The notes beneath the pieces were generated by a model that worked only from the letters and a program-made list of their open reading frames with translations, was not told the DNA's origin and ran no database searches. A program made the position numbers and the translations under genes. From contig OMPR01000008.1 of the NCBI GenBank assembly GCA_900313015.1, forward strand, positions 124,001 to 188,000: 64,000 nt of DNA. Reading direction: 5' to 3'. The stretch is from Rhodobacteraceae bacterium EL53. GTDB taxonomy: Bacteria > Pseudomonadota > Alphaproteobacteria > Rhodobacterales > Rhodobacteraceae. This document shows positions 43,934 through 51,434 of the stretch, one piece after another. How positions within the stretch are numbered: position 1 is the stretch's first letter; each line of letters begins with the position of its first letter.

Positions 43934-44539
43934 ATGAAAACTCTGATAGCAGTATTGATCGTCGTTGCCGCCGCTGCAGGTGGGTATGTTTGGATGAATC
44001 AAGCCGAAGAAGCCCCCACAGTTGAGGGTGCGATGGACAAAGTTAAAGACGCGGTAAGTGATGCCGTAGAGGAAACCTCGGAAGCAGCCAGTGAAGCAGC
44101 CGCAGATGTATCAAAGGCCGCTGCTGAGGCCGCTGCCGCTGCCAAGGAAGCTGCTGAAAAGGCGGCTGCTGATGCCGCAGCTGACGCAGAGGCCGCCGCC
44201 GCCGCCGCTGCTGAAGAAGCTAAGAAAATGGCTGAAGAAGCAGCCGCCAAAGCCGCAGCCGCTGCCACCGAAGCGGGCGAGGCTGCATCTTCGGCTGTCG
44301 AGAGCGCAACCGATGCTGCAAGCACAGCCGCGGCAGACGCCGTAGATAGCGCCAGCAAAGCAGCAACAGACGCAATGGACAGTGCTGCCAAAGCGGCAAC
44401 AGACGCTTTGAACGATGCGACGCAGGCTGCAACCGATGCTGCCACAGATGCCGCCACAGATGCTGCGACCGACGCGGCCACTGATGCCGCAACGGATGCG
44501 GCAACCGATGCTGCAAAAGATGCGGTGACTGGAAACTGA
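43934..44539 (+). CDS. alanine-rich membrane-anchored helical repeat protein
   Basis: A 201-residue protein, about half alanine. One N-terminal membrane helix or uncleaved signal (LIAVLIVVAAAAGGYVW, residues 4-20) is followed by an acidic Ala/Glu/Lys helix and, from residue 123, T-D-A repeats; residues 165-192 are seven perfect AATD units. It resembles LEA-like or apolipoprotein-like amphipathic helices; no function is known. AGGATAATAAAAG precedes the ATG. The opposite-strand frame is only a mirror of the biased codons. Confidence 0.75.
   Translation: MKTLIAVLIVVAAAAGGYVWMNQAEEAPTVEGAMDKVKDAVSDAVEETSEAASEAAADVSKAAAEAAAAAKEAAEKAAADAAADAEAAAAAAAEEAKKMAEEAAAKAAAAATEAGEAASSAVESATDAASTAAADAVDSASKAATDAMDSAAKAATDALNDATQAATDAATDAATDAATDAATDAATDAATDAAKDAVTGN
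44426..44509 (+). repeat. seven tandem 12-bp repeats encoding AATD
   Basis: Seven consecutive copies of GCN-GCN-ACN-GAY with varied third positions. The protein repeat is perfect while the DNA copies differ, which points to an old, selected array and not recent slippage. Confidence 0.85.
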
Positions 44540-44571
44540 TTTCGATCAGCAAATAGTTCTAACCAAAAAAG

Positions 44572-44603
44572 AAAACCGCGCCAGAAATCTGGCGCGGTTT
44601 TTT
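44572..44603. terminator. bidirectional rho-independent terminator
   Basis: Fourteen-base arms, AAAACCGCGCCAGA (44572-44585) and its complement (44588-44601), with T-runs on both strands. It serves the convergent Ala-rich protein and fpr genes. Confidence 0.9.
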
Positions 44604-44623
44604 GTTTCTAAATCTTTGCTGGA

Positions 44624-45466
44624 TTAGCCAACAAAGGCCTTTTCGATCACAAATTCCTTGGGTTCGGAATTTGCACCTTCGCGCAGACCAAAGTCTTCAA
44701 GGATAACTTTGATATCTTTGTTGAATTCCAGGGATCCGCAAACCATACCGCGATCGGTTTCAGGGTTGATTGGGGCAATGCCCAGATCTTTGAAAACGGT
44801 GCCGTCTTTCAACAGATCAGTGATCCGGCCCATCTTGGGGCTGTCTTCACGCGTCGTGGTTGGGTAGTAGTGGATCTTTTCATGGAAACCTTCGCCCATC
44901 AACTCGGCCAACATTTCGTCTTGTTTGATGTTTTCGATCAACTGACGGCCATATTCCAACTCGCCCACTTCGCGGCAGGTGTGGGTGATGACGATCTCGT
45001 CATAATCTTCATAGGTCTGGGGTTCGCGCAGCAGCGAGGCAAAAGGCGCAAAGCCAGTGCCAGTGGCAAAGAACCAAAGACGTTTGCCGGGCAGCAGGGC
45101 GTCATGCACCAGCGTGCCAACCGGTTTGGGGCGCAGGATAATCTGGTCGCCCACATTGATGTGCTGCAGTTTCGACGTCAAAGGGCCGTTTTGAACTTTG
45201 ATCGAATAGAATTCGAGTTCCTCGTCCCAACTGGGGGAAGCGATGGAATAGGCACGCAGCAGCGGTTTGCCATTGTCGCCCAACAAGCCGATCATGACAA
45301 ATTCGCCAGACCGGAACCGCAGCGAGGCGGGGCGCGATACGCGGAACGAGAACAGGCTGTCGGTCCAATGCTTGACCTCGGTCACAGTCTGAGCATCGGG
45401 GAGAACGGGCGCCTTTACGGCGGCGGCAGTTTTGGTGGCTTCGGTCACGGATTTCATCTCTGTCAT
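44624..45466 (-). CDS. fpr: ferredoxin-NADP reductase
   Basis: A 280-residue flavoprotein (start uncertain between GTG 45496, ATG 45466 and ATG 45457). FAD binding is in LLRAYSIASP, NADP binding in FFATGTGFAPFASLLRE and VITHTCREVGELEYG, and it ends EFVIEKAFVG, typical of the bacterial subclass. It exchanges electrons between NADPH and ferredoxin/flavodoxin. The N-terminal 20 residues are a poorly conserved extension. Being next to the sulfite reductase operon with no cysJ in sight, it is a candidate electron source for CysI (inference). Confidence 0.92.
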   Translation of the reverse strand: MTEMKSVTEATKTAAAVKAPVLPDAQTVTEVKHWTDSLFSFRVSRPASLRFRSGEFVMIGLLGDNGKPLLRAYSIASPSWDEELEFYSIKVQNGPLTSKLQHINVGDQIILRPKPVGTLVHDALLPGKRLWFFATGTGFAPFASLLREPQTYEDYDEIVITHTCREVGELEYGRQLIENIKQDEMLAELMGEGFHEKIHYYPTTTREDSPKMGRITDLLKDGTVFKDLGIAPINPETDRGMVCGSLEFNKDIKVILEDFGLREGANSEPKEFVIEKAFVG

Positions 45467-45525
45467 CGGTTGCACTGCCGGTTGTTTAACCGACACCTCT
45501 GATTAATCTTTGATACAAGTAAGGA

Positions 45526-45548
45526 AAAGGGGACAAATAGCCCCCTTT
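45526..45548 (-). terminator. terminator of the cys operon
   Basis: AAAGGGG and CCCCTTT around a 9-base loop, followed on the minus strand by TTCC. It lies 28 bp beyond the DUF934 stop. Confidence 0.6.
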
Positions 45549-45575
45549 GGTTCAATTGCTGGCAATGACGCAGGA

Positions 45576-45983
45576 TTATCCGCGCAGGCGGGCTTGATAG
45601 TTGTGGGCTTTCCAATCGGCGCGGGCAACCCATTGGTCCTCGGGCTGACGTTCGGCCAAGATGCCATCGATCTCAACTTCGTCGAAACCGGCGCGACGCG
45701 CCATCGCATATTGATCCGCCAGAACGTGACCTTTAGCGCGCAAACGGCCAGTGTAGCCTTTCAAGCGTAGGGTACGCGCGATCGTGAAGCCGCGCCCGTC
45801 CGCGAAGGATGGGAAATCAACGCGCACCATCTGGGCGTTGCCCAAACGTTCGCTCAGATCATCTGGGTCTGTGTCCGAAGGCACATCCAACGCGACGACA
45901 TCATTGGCGGCATCGTCCAGGGTTACAAAGCCATCGGTCCAGTCATCGGGCTGAAAGCCCTCGTCATTTACAACTACATTCAT
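45576..45983 (-). CDS. DUF934-family sulfur assimilation protein
   Basis: A 135-residue protein with the DUF934 pattern VRVDFPSFADGRGFTIARTL then LKGYTGRLRAKGHVLADQ and FDEVEID. This family is almost always next to cysI/cysH and is annotated as an oxidoreductase-associated protein of sulfite reduction; its mechanism is unclear. ATG 45983 overlaps the cysH stop by 4 bp (ATGA). It is the last gene of the cys operon. Confidence 0.85.
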   Translation of the reverse strand: MNVVVNDEGFQPDDWTDGFVTLDDAANDVVALDVPSDTDPDDLSERLGNAQMVRVDFPSFADGRGFTIARTLRLKGYTGRLRAKGHVLADQYAMARRAGFDEVEIDGILAERQPEDQWVARADWKAHNYQARLRG

Positions 45984-46741
45984 GTTTTTGCTCCAACACG
46001 CACCATTTTGCCATCGACGAAATGAATGCCGCATTCTTCTTTGGTTTCGTTGCGCCAGCGTCCAGCGCGGGGATCTTCGCCTTCTTTGACAGGCGAGGTG
46101 CAGGGCGCACAGCCGATCGAAGGATAGCCTTTGGCCACCATCGGATGCCGGGGCAGGCGGTTTTCTTCCATATAGGCACGCACGTCATCGGGGGCCCAAT
46201 GGGCAAGCGGGTTCACCTTGATCCGACCGGTGCCGTCCTCAACCTCAAAGAAGTTTAGCTCTGAACGGGTGCCGGATTGGAACCGCTTACGCCCGGTGAT
46301 CCAACCGTCATAGCCGGACAACGCGCGCTGCAACGGCAAGGTTTTGCGCAACATGCAGCAGGCGTCGGTGTCGTGTGAATTGAGCGCACCATAAGGGTCG
46401 TCGCGGTCAATGTCGTCTCGATCTGCGCGAATGATGCGCAGGTTTCTTAGACCCAGACGTTCGCTGACGTCTTGCTGATAAACAAGCGTCTCTGCAAATA
46501 GCATTTGCGTGTCGACAAACAGCACCGGGGTCGATTTGTCGATCACAGCCGCCATATGCAGCAATACTACCGATTCAGCCCCAAAGCTTGAGACCAATGC
46601 GATATCGCCTGCCTCCTCCAGCGCTCCGTGCATGACATCGGTGGCGCTGTGGTGGCGGAAGCGGGCGTTCAAAAGGTCGACCTTGTTGGTCAGTTCCTGA
46701 CGATCCGCTCCCAGCTCGGTTTGGATTTCATCAAGCGGCAT
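45980..46741 (-). CDS. cysH: adenylylsulfate (APS) reductase, CysH family
   Basis: A 253-residue enzyme that reduces activated sulfate to sulfite. The [4Fe-4S] ligands are Cys-Cys at 128-129 and C-A-P-C at 211-214, so the preferred substrate is APS rather than PAPS. The catalytic cysteine is residue 237 in EECGIH. The nucleotide loop is ALVSSFGAESVVLLHMAA. It overlaps cysI by 11 bp and DUF934 by 4 bp. Confidence 0.93.
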   Translation of the reverse strand: MPLDEIQTELGADRQELTNKVDLLNARFRHHSATDVMHGALEEAGDIALVSSFGAESVVLLHMAAVIDKSTPVLFVDTQMLFAETLVYQQDVSERLGLRNLRIIRADRDDIDRDDPYGALNSHDTDACCMLRKTLPLQRALSGYDGWITGRKRFQSGTRSELNFFEVEDGTGRIKVNPLAHWAPDDVRAYMEENRLPRHPMVAKGYPSIGCAPCTSPVKEGEDPRAGRWRNETKEECGIHFVDGKMVRVGAKT

Positions 46742-48395
46742 CGGCCTGGGCCTCAGGGTAAAGGGCAGCCTTGAACGGGGCCAGACCTAGACGACGATAG
46801 CTCTCGAGGAAGGTTTCCTCCTCGCTGTTGCGCACGTCCAAATAGGCAAGTACTAGGCGTTCGATGGCCGGAACAATCTCGTCATACGAGAAACCGGGGC
46901 CTGCGCGTTCACCAACAGCGGCCGTTTCGGTCGCATCCCCACCCAGAGTGATCTGGTAGTTCTCAACGCCAGCGCGATCCAAGCCCAGGATACCGATGTG
47001 GCCAACATGGTGGTGACCACATGCGTTGATGCAACCCGAGATTTTGATCTTCATCTCACCGATGTCGTGCTCGAGCTTCAATTCGTCAAAGCGCGTCGCG
47101 ATTTTCTGGGCGACAGGAATCGAACGGGCTGTGGCCAGCGCGCAATAATCCATGCCGGGGCAGGCGATGATGTCCGAAATCAACCCGATGTTGGCGGTGG
47201 CCAACTCGTGCTCTTTTAGACGCGCATGGATCGCGGGCAGGTCCGATTTGTGGACATGCGGCAAGATCACGTTCTGCTCGTGGCTGATGCGCAGTTCGTC
47301 ATAGCCAAATTCTTGCGCCAGATCGGCCATAGCCCGCATCTGATCCGCCGTTGCATCGCCGGGTGTTTGGCCATGTTTCTTGATCGAAATCGTGACGATT
47401 GCATGATCGGCATTTTTGTGTGCGGAAATGTTCGTATCGACCCAAGAGCGGAACACCGGATCATTGGAGTAGGCGCTTTCGAACGACGCAACCGATGCTT
47501 CACGGAACGTTGGCGGAGCAAAGTGACCTTTGATCTCTTCCAACAGGGCCATATCAGCGCCTTTGAACTGTGGGCGCACCTGCAGGAACCGTTCGTTGAC
47601 CTTGGCACGAATGGCGTCGATGCCATGCTCATGCACAGTGATCTTGATGCGCGCCTTATATTTGTTGTCACGGCGACCGATTTGGTTCCAGACCGACACG
47701 GTCGATTCCAGATATGCCAGCAGATCGTCAAAGGCGACATATTCGCTGAGTGTTTTGCCGATCATAGGCGTACGGCCCAGACCACCGCCCACGATGACTT
47801 TGGCGCCTAGAACACCGTCACGCTCAATCAATTGCAGGCCGATGTCGTGCGCTTTGATCACGGCGCGATCATTTTCCGCACCGGTGATCGCGATCTTGAA
47901 TTTGCGCGGCATGAACTGGAATTCCGGGTGGTCGGTGGACCATTGGCGCAACAGTTCTGCATAGGGGCGTGGATCGGCGACTTCGTCCGCAGCAGCGCCG
48001 GCGAAGTGATCCGCTGTCACGTTGCGGATGGTGTTGCCTGATGTTTGGATCGCATGCATGCCGACCTCGGCCAGCGAGTCCAGCATATCCGGAATATCGT
48101 TCAGTTTCGGCCAGTTGTACTGGATGTTCTGACGGGTGGTGAAGTGGCCATAGCCCCGGTCCCACTTTTCGGCCAGCAAAGCCAGCTGGCGCATCTGGTC
48201 GCTGCTGAGTGTGCCATAGGGAATCGCAACCCGCAGCATATAGGCGTGCAGTTGCAGGTATACGCCGTTCATCAGGCGCAGGGGTTTGAATTCGTCCTCG
48301 GTCAAAGATCCGTCGATGCGACGATCCACTTGGGCGCGGAACTGGGCGTTACGTTCGGCAAGGAATTCGGTATCAAACTCGGAGTAGCGGTACAT
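46731..48395 (-). CDS. cysI: sulfite (or nitrite) reductase, siroheme/[4Fe-4S] subunit
   Basis: A 554-residue siroheme protein. The first half has WDRGYGHFTTRQNIQYNWPK and TSGNTIRNVTADHFAGAA, and the iron-sulfur/siroheme cysteines are in IACPGMDYCALATARS and KISGCINACGHHHVGHIG. It reduces sulfite to sulfide with six electrons. Reductase partner CysJ is absent; electrons may come from ferredoxin/Fpr. Context with cysH, DUF934 and cobA favours sulfite over nitrite. Confidence 0.93.
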   Translation of the reverse strand: MYRYSEFDTEFLAERNAQFRAQVDRRIDGSLTEDEFKPLRLMNGVYLQLHAYMLRVAIPYGTLSSDQMRQLALLAEKWDRGYGHFTTRQNIQYNWPKLNDIPDMLDSLAEVGMHAIQTSGNTIRNVTADHFAGAAADEVADPRPYAELLRQWSTDHPEFQFMPRKFKIAITGAENDRAVIKAHDIGLQLIERDGVLGAKVIVGGGLGRTPMIGKTLSEYVAFDDLLAYLESTVSVWNQIGRRDNKYKARIKITVHEHGIDAIRAKVNERFLQVRPQFKGADMALLEEIKGHFAPPTFREASVASFESAYSNDPVFRSWVDTNISAHKNADHAIVTISIKKHGQTPGDATADQMRAMADLAQEFGYDELRISHEQNVILPHVHKSDLPAIHARLKEHELATANIGLISDIIACPGMDYCALATARSIPVAQKIATRFDELKLEHDIGEMKIKISGCINACGHHHVGHIGILGLDRAGVENYQITLGGDATETAAVGERAGPGFSYDEIVPAIERLVLAYLDVRNSEEETFLESYRRLGLAPFKAALYPEAQADAA

Positions 48396-48470
48396 GGTTT
48401 TGCTGTCCTTGTTGCAGCCCCAGATTTCAGGGCCTTGGAATGGGAAGAGCGATCTTGGGCAGATCTAGGC

Positions 48471-48785
48471 TCAGGTCTGGGGCTGCGGGGGGAGTTCTTG
48501 TTTGCCGTGGAAATAATTCGACGGACCAGTGCGGCGGAAATCCTCGCGGAAATGCGTAGGTTCCGGGCCAGTTGCACCAAGAGCAACATCGGCCAGATAC
48601 GCGCCAACGATGATGTTGGCCTGACGTTCGGCATCGAGCAGGCGCACCTGTGCGTGGGCTTCATCAGTGATGACTTCGGCCTCGGATAGGGTGCGGGACC
48701 AGTCATCCGTTGCGGTCAGATAGATCACGTCACCTTCGAGAAGGTGATTTGCGGTGACGACTTTAGGAGTGAAAGCACGGGCCAT
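48471..48785 (-). CDS. DUF2849-family protein
   Basis: A 104-residue protein matching the DUF2849 pattern: VVTANHLLEGDVIYLTATDDW then SRTLSEAEVITDEAHAQ and GAYLADVALGATGPEPTHFREDFR. The family sits between cobA/cysG and cysI in many alphaproteobacteria; its role is unknown. It shares one base with cobA upstream and is 75 bp ahead of cysI. Confidence 0.85.
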   Translation of the reverse strand: MARAFTPKVVTANHLLEGDVIYLTATDDWSRTLSEAEVITDEAHAQVRLLDAERQANIIVGAYLADVALGATGPEPTHFREDFRRTGPSNYFHGKQELPPQPQT

Positions 48786-49570
48786 TATGCGAGTTCCTTC
48801 TTGAATTCGGTCAGAGCCTGCGCCGCATCGCGGGGCGCAAGGCCGTAAAAGGTCAGGGCGGGGCCGTTCAGTTCGGCTGCAGCAAGGTCAACAGGCAAGT
48901 TCTCGAGAGATGTCGCCAAAATACGCTGGTTTGGGCGGGATGCGTTTTCGACCAAGGTGATGGGCGTCGCGCGGTCGGCACCGTGCATGATCAGACGGCC
49001 CTGAACAAAACGCGCAGATTTCTTGCCCATATAGATGGCCGCAACTTCGCCGCCTTGCGCGAGCGCAGCCCAGTCGTGATCTGCAAAGCCTTGCATGTCG
49101 TGGCCGGTCAGGAACCGCACCGAAGAATTGCGACCCCGGCGCGTCAGGCTTTGACCGATCGACGCCACTGCCGCAGAGGCTGCGGTAATGCCGGGAACGA
49201 TTGCCCACGAGATGCCAGCGGCTTCGACCGCGCCGATTTCTTCGTCCAGACGACCAAATACGGTGGGGTCTCCGGATTTCAGGCGCACAACACGTGCACC
49301 AGTCAAAGCGTATTCGACCAGCAGGGCATCAATGTCTTCTTGTTTCCAAGAGGGACCAAAGCCTGCCTTGCCTACATCAACCAATGTTGCCGTCTGACAG
49401 GCCACATCCAGAATGTCCTGACTGATCAAGCGGTCGTGCATCACGATGTCCGCAGCTTCAAAGGCACGCATGGCCTTGAGTGTCAGCAGGTCTGGATCAC
49501 CAGGACCGGCGCCGACAAAGTCGACATGGCCTGGCATAGGCTGTGCAGTGGTGGTGATTTGATCAGGCAT
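48785..49570 (-). CDS. cobA: uroporphyrinogen-III C-methyltransferase
   Basis: A 261-residue SUMT that makes precorrin-2, the siroheme precursor needed by CysI. Motifs are VGAGPGDPDLLTLKAMRAFE, DRLISQDIL, VRLKSGDPTVFGR and GITAASAAVASIGQSLTRR. It is the single-domain form; the dehydrogenase/ferrochelatase part of CysG is not in the window. First gene of the cys operon, divergent from the Lrp-type regulator. Confidence 0.93.
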   Translation of the reverse strand: MPDQITTTAQPMPGHVDFVGAGPGDPDLLTLKAMRAFEAADIVMHDRLISQDILDVACQTATLVDVGKAGFGPSWKQEDIDALLVEYALTGARVVRLKSGDPTVFGRLDEEIGAVEAAGISWAIVPGITAASAAVASIGQSLTRRGRNSSVRFLTGHDMQGFADHDWAALAQGGEVAAIYMGKKSARFVQGRLIMHGADRATPITLVENASRPNQRILATSLENLPVDLAAAELNGPALTFYGLAPRDAAQALTEFKKELA

Positions 49571-49606
49571 TGCGGCCCCCGGTGGTGTTTGACTTGACCT
49601 TCAATA

Positions 49607-49622
49607 TAGGAAATATTCCCTA
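49607..49622. promoter_or_regulatory. near-palindrome between cobA and the Lrp-type gene
   Basis: TAGGAAATATTCCCTA is symmetric in 14 of 16 positions. It lies 37 bp upstream of the cobA start and 91 bp upstream of the regulator start. Size and AT-rich centre suit an Lrp/AsnC dimer site controlling both genes (inference). Confidence 0.5.
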
Positions 49623-49712
49623 CAAACTGCTATATGCGGGAGAAGATAAGGATGTTTGTTCCGGTTATTGAATAAAGTGGAACACCAGTCTCGAAAGAAG
49701 GAAGAAACTAGA

Positions 49713-50174
49713 ATGTCTGTACGAATAGACGATACGGATCGGAAAATTTTGGCAGAGCTGCAACGCGACGCGAGCCAGTCTTTGGATGAAATTGCCGGTC
49801 AAGTCGGCAGTTCAAAGACCCCAGTTTGGAATCGCATCCGTAAATTGCGCGCCGCTGGGGTGATCGGTCAGCAGACCGTGGTTCTGGACGCCGAGGCGCT
49901 TGGATACGAGGCCTGTTTCTTTGTCTTGATCCGCACCTCGGAACACGAGGCGGAATGGCAAAACGCATTCCTTAAGGCATTGCGAGATCGCCCCGAAGTG
50001 CAGGAAGCCCACCGACTGGCAGGGGATATCGACTATATTCTAAAGGTCCGTGTTAAGAACGCCCGCGCTTATGATGCGTTCTATCAGGCGTTGATTTCCG
50101 AAGTGCGCGTACACAACGTAACCGCGCTGTTGTCGATGGAAGAGATCAAATCTACTACGATGCTGCCGCTGTAA
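49713..50174 (+). CDS. Lrp/AsnC-family regulator of the sulfur assimilation operon
   Basis: A 153-residue regulator. The HTH part is DDTDRKILAELQRDASQSLD then EIAGQVGSSKTPVWNRIRKL, and the RAM effector domain holds GDIDYILKVRVKNARAYDAF. ATG 49713 has GAAGGAAG upstream; the longer frame to 49656 is not family-like. Divergent from cobA-DUF2849-cysI-cysH-DUF934, so it probably senses cysteine or a related amino acid and controls that operon (inference). Confidence 0.88.
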   Translation: MSVRIDDTDRKILAELQRDASQSLDEIAGQVGSSKTPVWNRIRKLRAAGVIGQQTVVLDAEALGYEACFFVLIRTSEHEAEWQNAFLKALRDRPEVQEAHRLAGDIDYILKVRVKNARAYDAFYQALISEVRVHNVTALLSMEEIKSTTMLPL

Positions 50175-50180
50175 ATAATT

Positions 50181-50207
50181 GGGGGCGGCGGCCCCCTTTG
50201 GTTTTTT
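50181..50207 (+). terminator. rho-independent terminator of the Lrp-type gene
   Basis: GGGGGC and GCCCCC around a 4-base loop, followed by TTTGGTTTTTT. It reaches to the last base of the convergent P450 gene. Confidence 0.8.
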
Positions 50208-51388
50208 CAGGTTTGGACAATCAAGTTCGACAGACCGTGAAAGTGATAGGTATCGGAATACTGCGGCTGCTCGAATAGGCGCAGATTGGGGCATCGCTCA
50301 AACAAGATCGGAAGGGCGACGCGCATTTCCAGACGTGCCAAAGGTGCGCCAACACAGAAATGCAGGCCACCCCCGAAACTGGTATTGGTTTGGATCGGAC
50401 GTGTTGGGGTAAACTGATCCGGGGTGCCCCACACGGTAGGGTCATGATTGGCCGCCCCAAGCAACAGCGCAACTTGGTCGCCACGATAGAAATGGTGGCC
50501 GAAAAGGGCAAGTTCTTCATATACATAGCGTGTGAACATGTGCAGTGGGGGATCATACCGCAAAATCTCTTCGACAGTTGTGTCTAATGTTTCAGGATTA
50601 AACAGGTGCGATTGTGTTTTGGTCTGCAATAGGGTTTTGACCCCATTTGACAGGGCATGGACAGTGGCTTCGTGACCGGCGTTCAATACAAGGATGCAGG
50701 TGCCGATCAGTTCATCAGTCGACAGCTTGGTGCCTTCTTCCTCGGCTGCAATCAATCGCGTAATCAGATCATCGCGGGGATCGGTCCGACGTTGTGTGAT
50801 GTATTCCGTTAGAAATGCGGTGAATTCCGCTGAGGATTTGGCGGCAGTGTCTTCGGTCTCGCGGGTTCGGTTGGCTTGATACATGGCGACCATGTCATGT
50901 GACCAACGTAGCAATTCCGGCGCCATCTTTTCAGGCACCCCTAGAAGGCGACAGATAGTGATCACCGGGACCTGGGTGCAATAGGCATTCAGCAGATCGA
51001 AGGGCTGATCGGGAAAGCGATCAATTAACTGGTGACACAGGGTTTCGATATCCGGCGTGAGGGCTGTGATTGTGCGTGATGTAAACGCCCGCAGGATCAA
51101 AGCCCGCAAACGGGAATGGCGCGGTGGTTCCGCTTCTAGCAAAGAGTGGGCCTCGACCTTGAGCCATGGGGCCAGATGATCGGGTCCTTGAGTTGCCATC
51201 TCAGTGGGAACTTCGCGCCCAAACCGGCGGTCGCGTAAAATGGTGTGCACCGCCTCATGTGTGAACGCTGCGGGCATTTTGTACTGCGGCCAGAACAGCA
51301 GCGGGCCTTGCGCCCGCGCCTCAGCATAATAGGCATAAGGGTTCTGAACAAACGCGGGATCTGTCGGGTCTTGGTCGAATGTCTTCAT
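50207..51388 (-). CDS. cytochrome P450
   Basis: A 393-residue soluble bacterial P450. The I-helix oxygen motif is LNAGHEATVHAL, the K-helix ExxR is in EEILRYDPPLHMF, and the heme cysteine is near residue 344 in FGGGLHFCVGAPLARLEM. Substrate unknown; no ferredoxin partner is adjacent. ATG 51388 is 46 bp from the divergent sensor kinase start; the frame to 51454 would overlap that gene and is rejected. Confidence 0.92.
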   Translation of the reverse strand: MKTFDQDPTDPAFVQNPYAYYAEARAQGPLLFWPQYKMPAAFTHEAVHTILRDRRFGREVPTEMATQGPDHLAPWLKVEAHSLLEAEPPRHSRLRALILRAFTSRTITALTPDIETLCHQLIDRFPDQPFDLLNAYCTQVPVITICRLLGVPEKMAPELLRWSHDMVAMYQANRTRETEDTAAKSSAEFTAFLTEYITQRRTDPRDDLITRLIAAEEEGTKLSTDELIGTCILVLNAGHEATVHALSNGVKTLLQTKTQSHLFNPETLDTTVEEILRYDPPLHMFTRYVYEELALFGHHFYRGDQVALLLGAANHDPTVWGTPDQFTPTRPIQTNTSFGGGLHFCVGAPLARLEMRVALPILFERCPNLRLFEQPQYSDTYHFHGLSNLIVQT

Positions 51389-51434
51389 AAGGCGCACCCT
51401 TGCGTTGACGCGTGTTGGATGCAAGACCCTTGAT

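Noticed and set aside
43999-44481. 160-codon minus-strand frame opposite the alanine-rich gene
   Set aside because: It is a mirror of GCN codons in the real gene (Ala/Ser-rich product) with no ribosome site.
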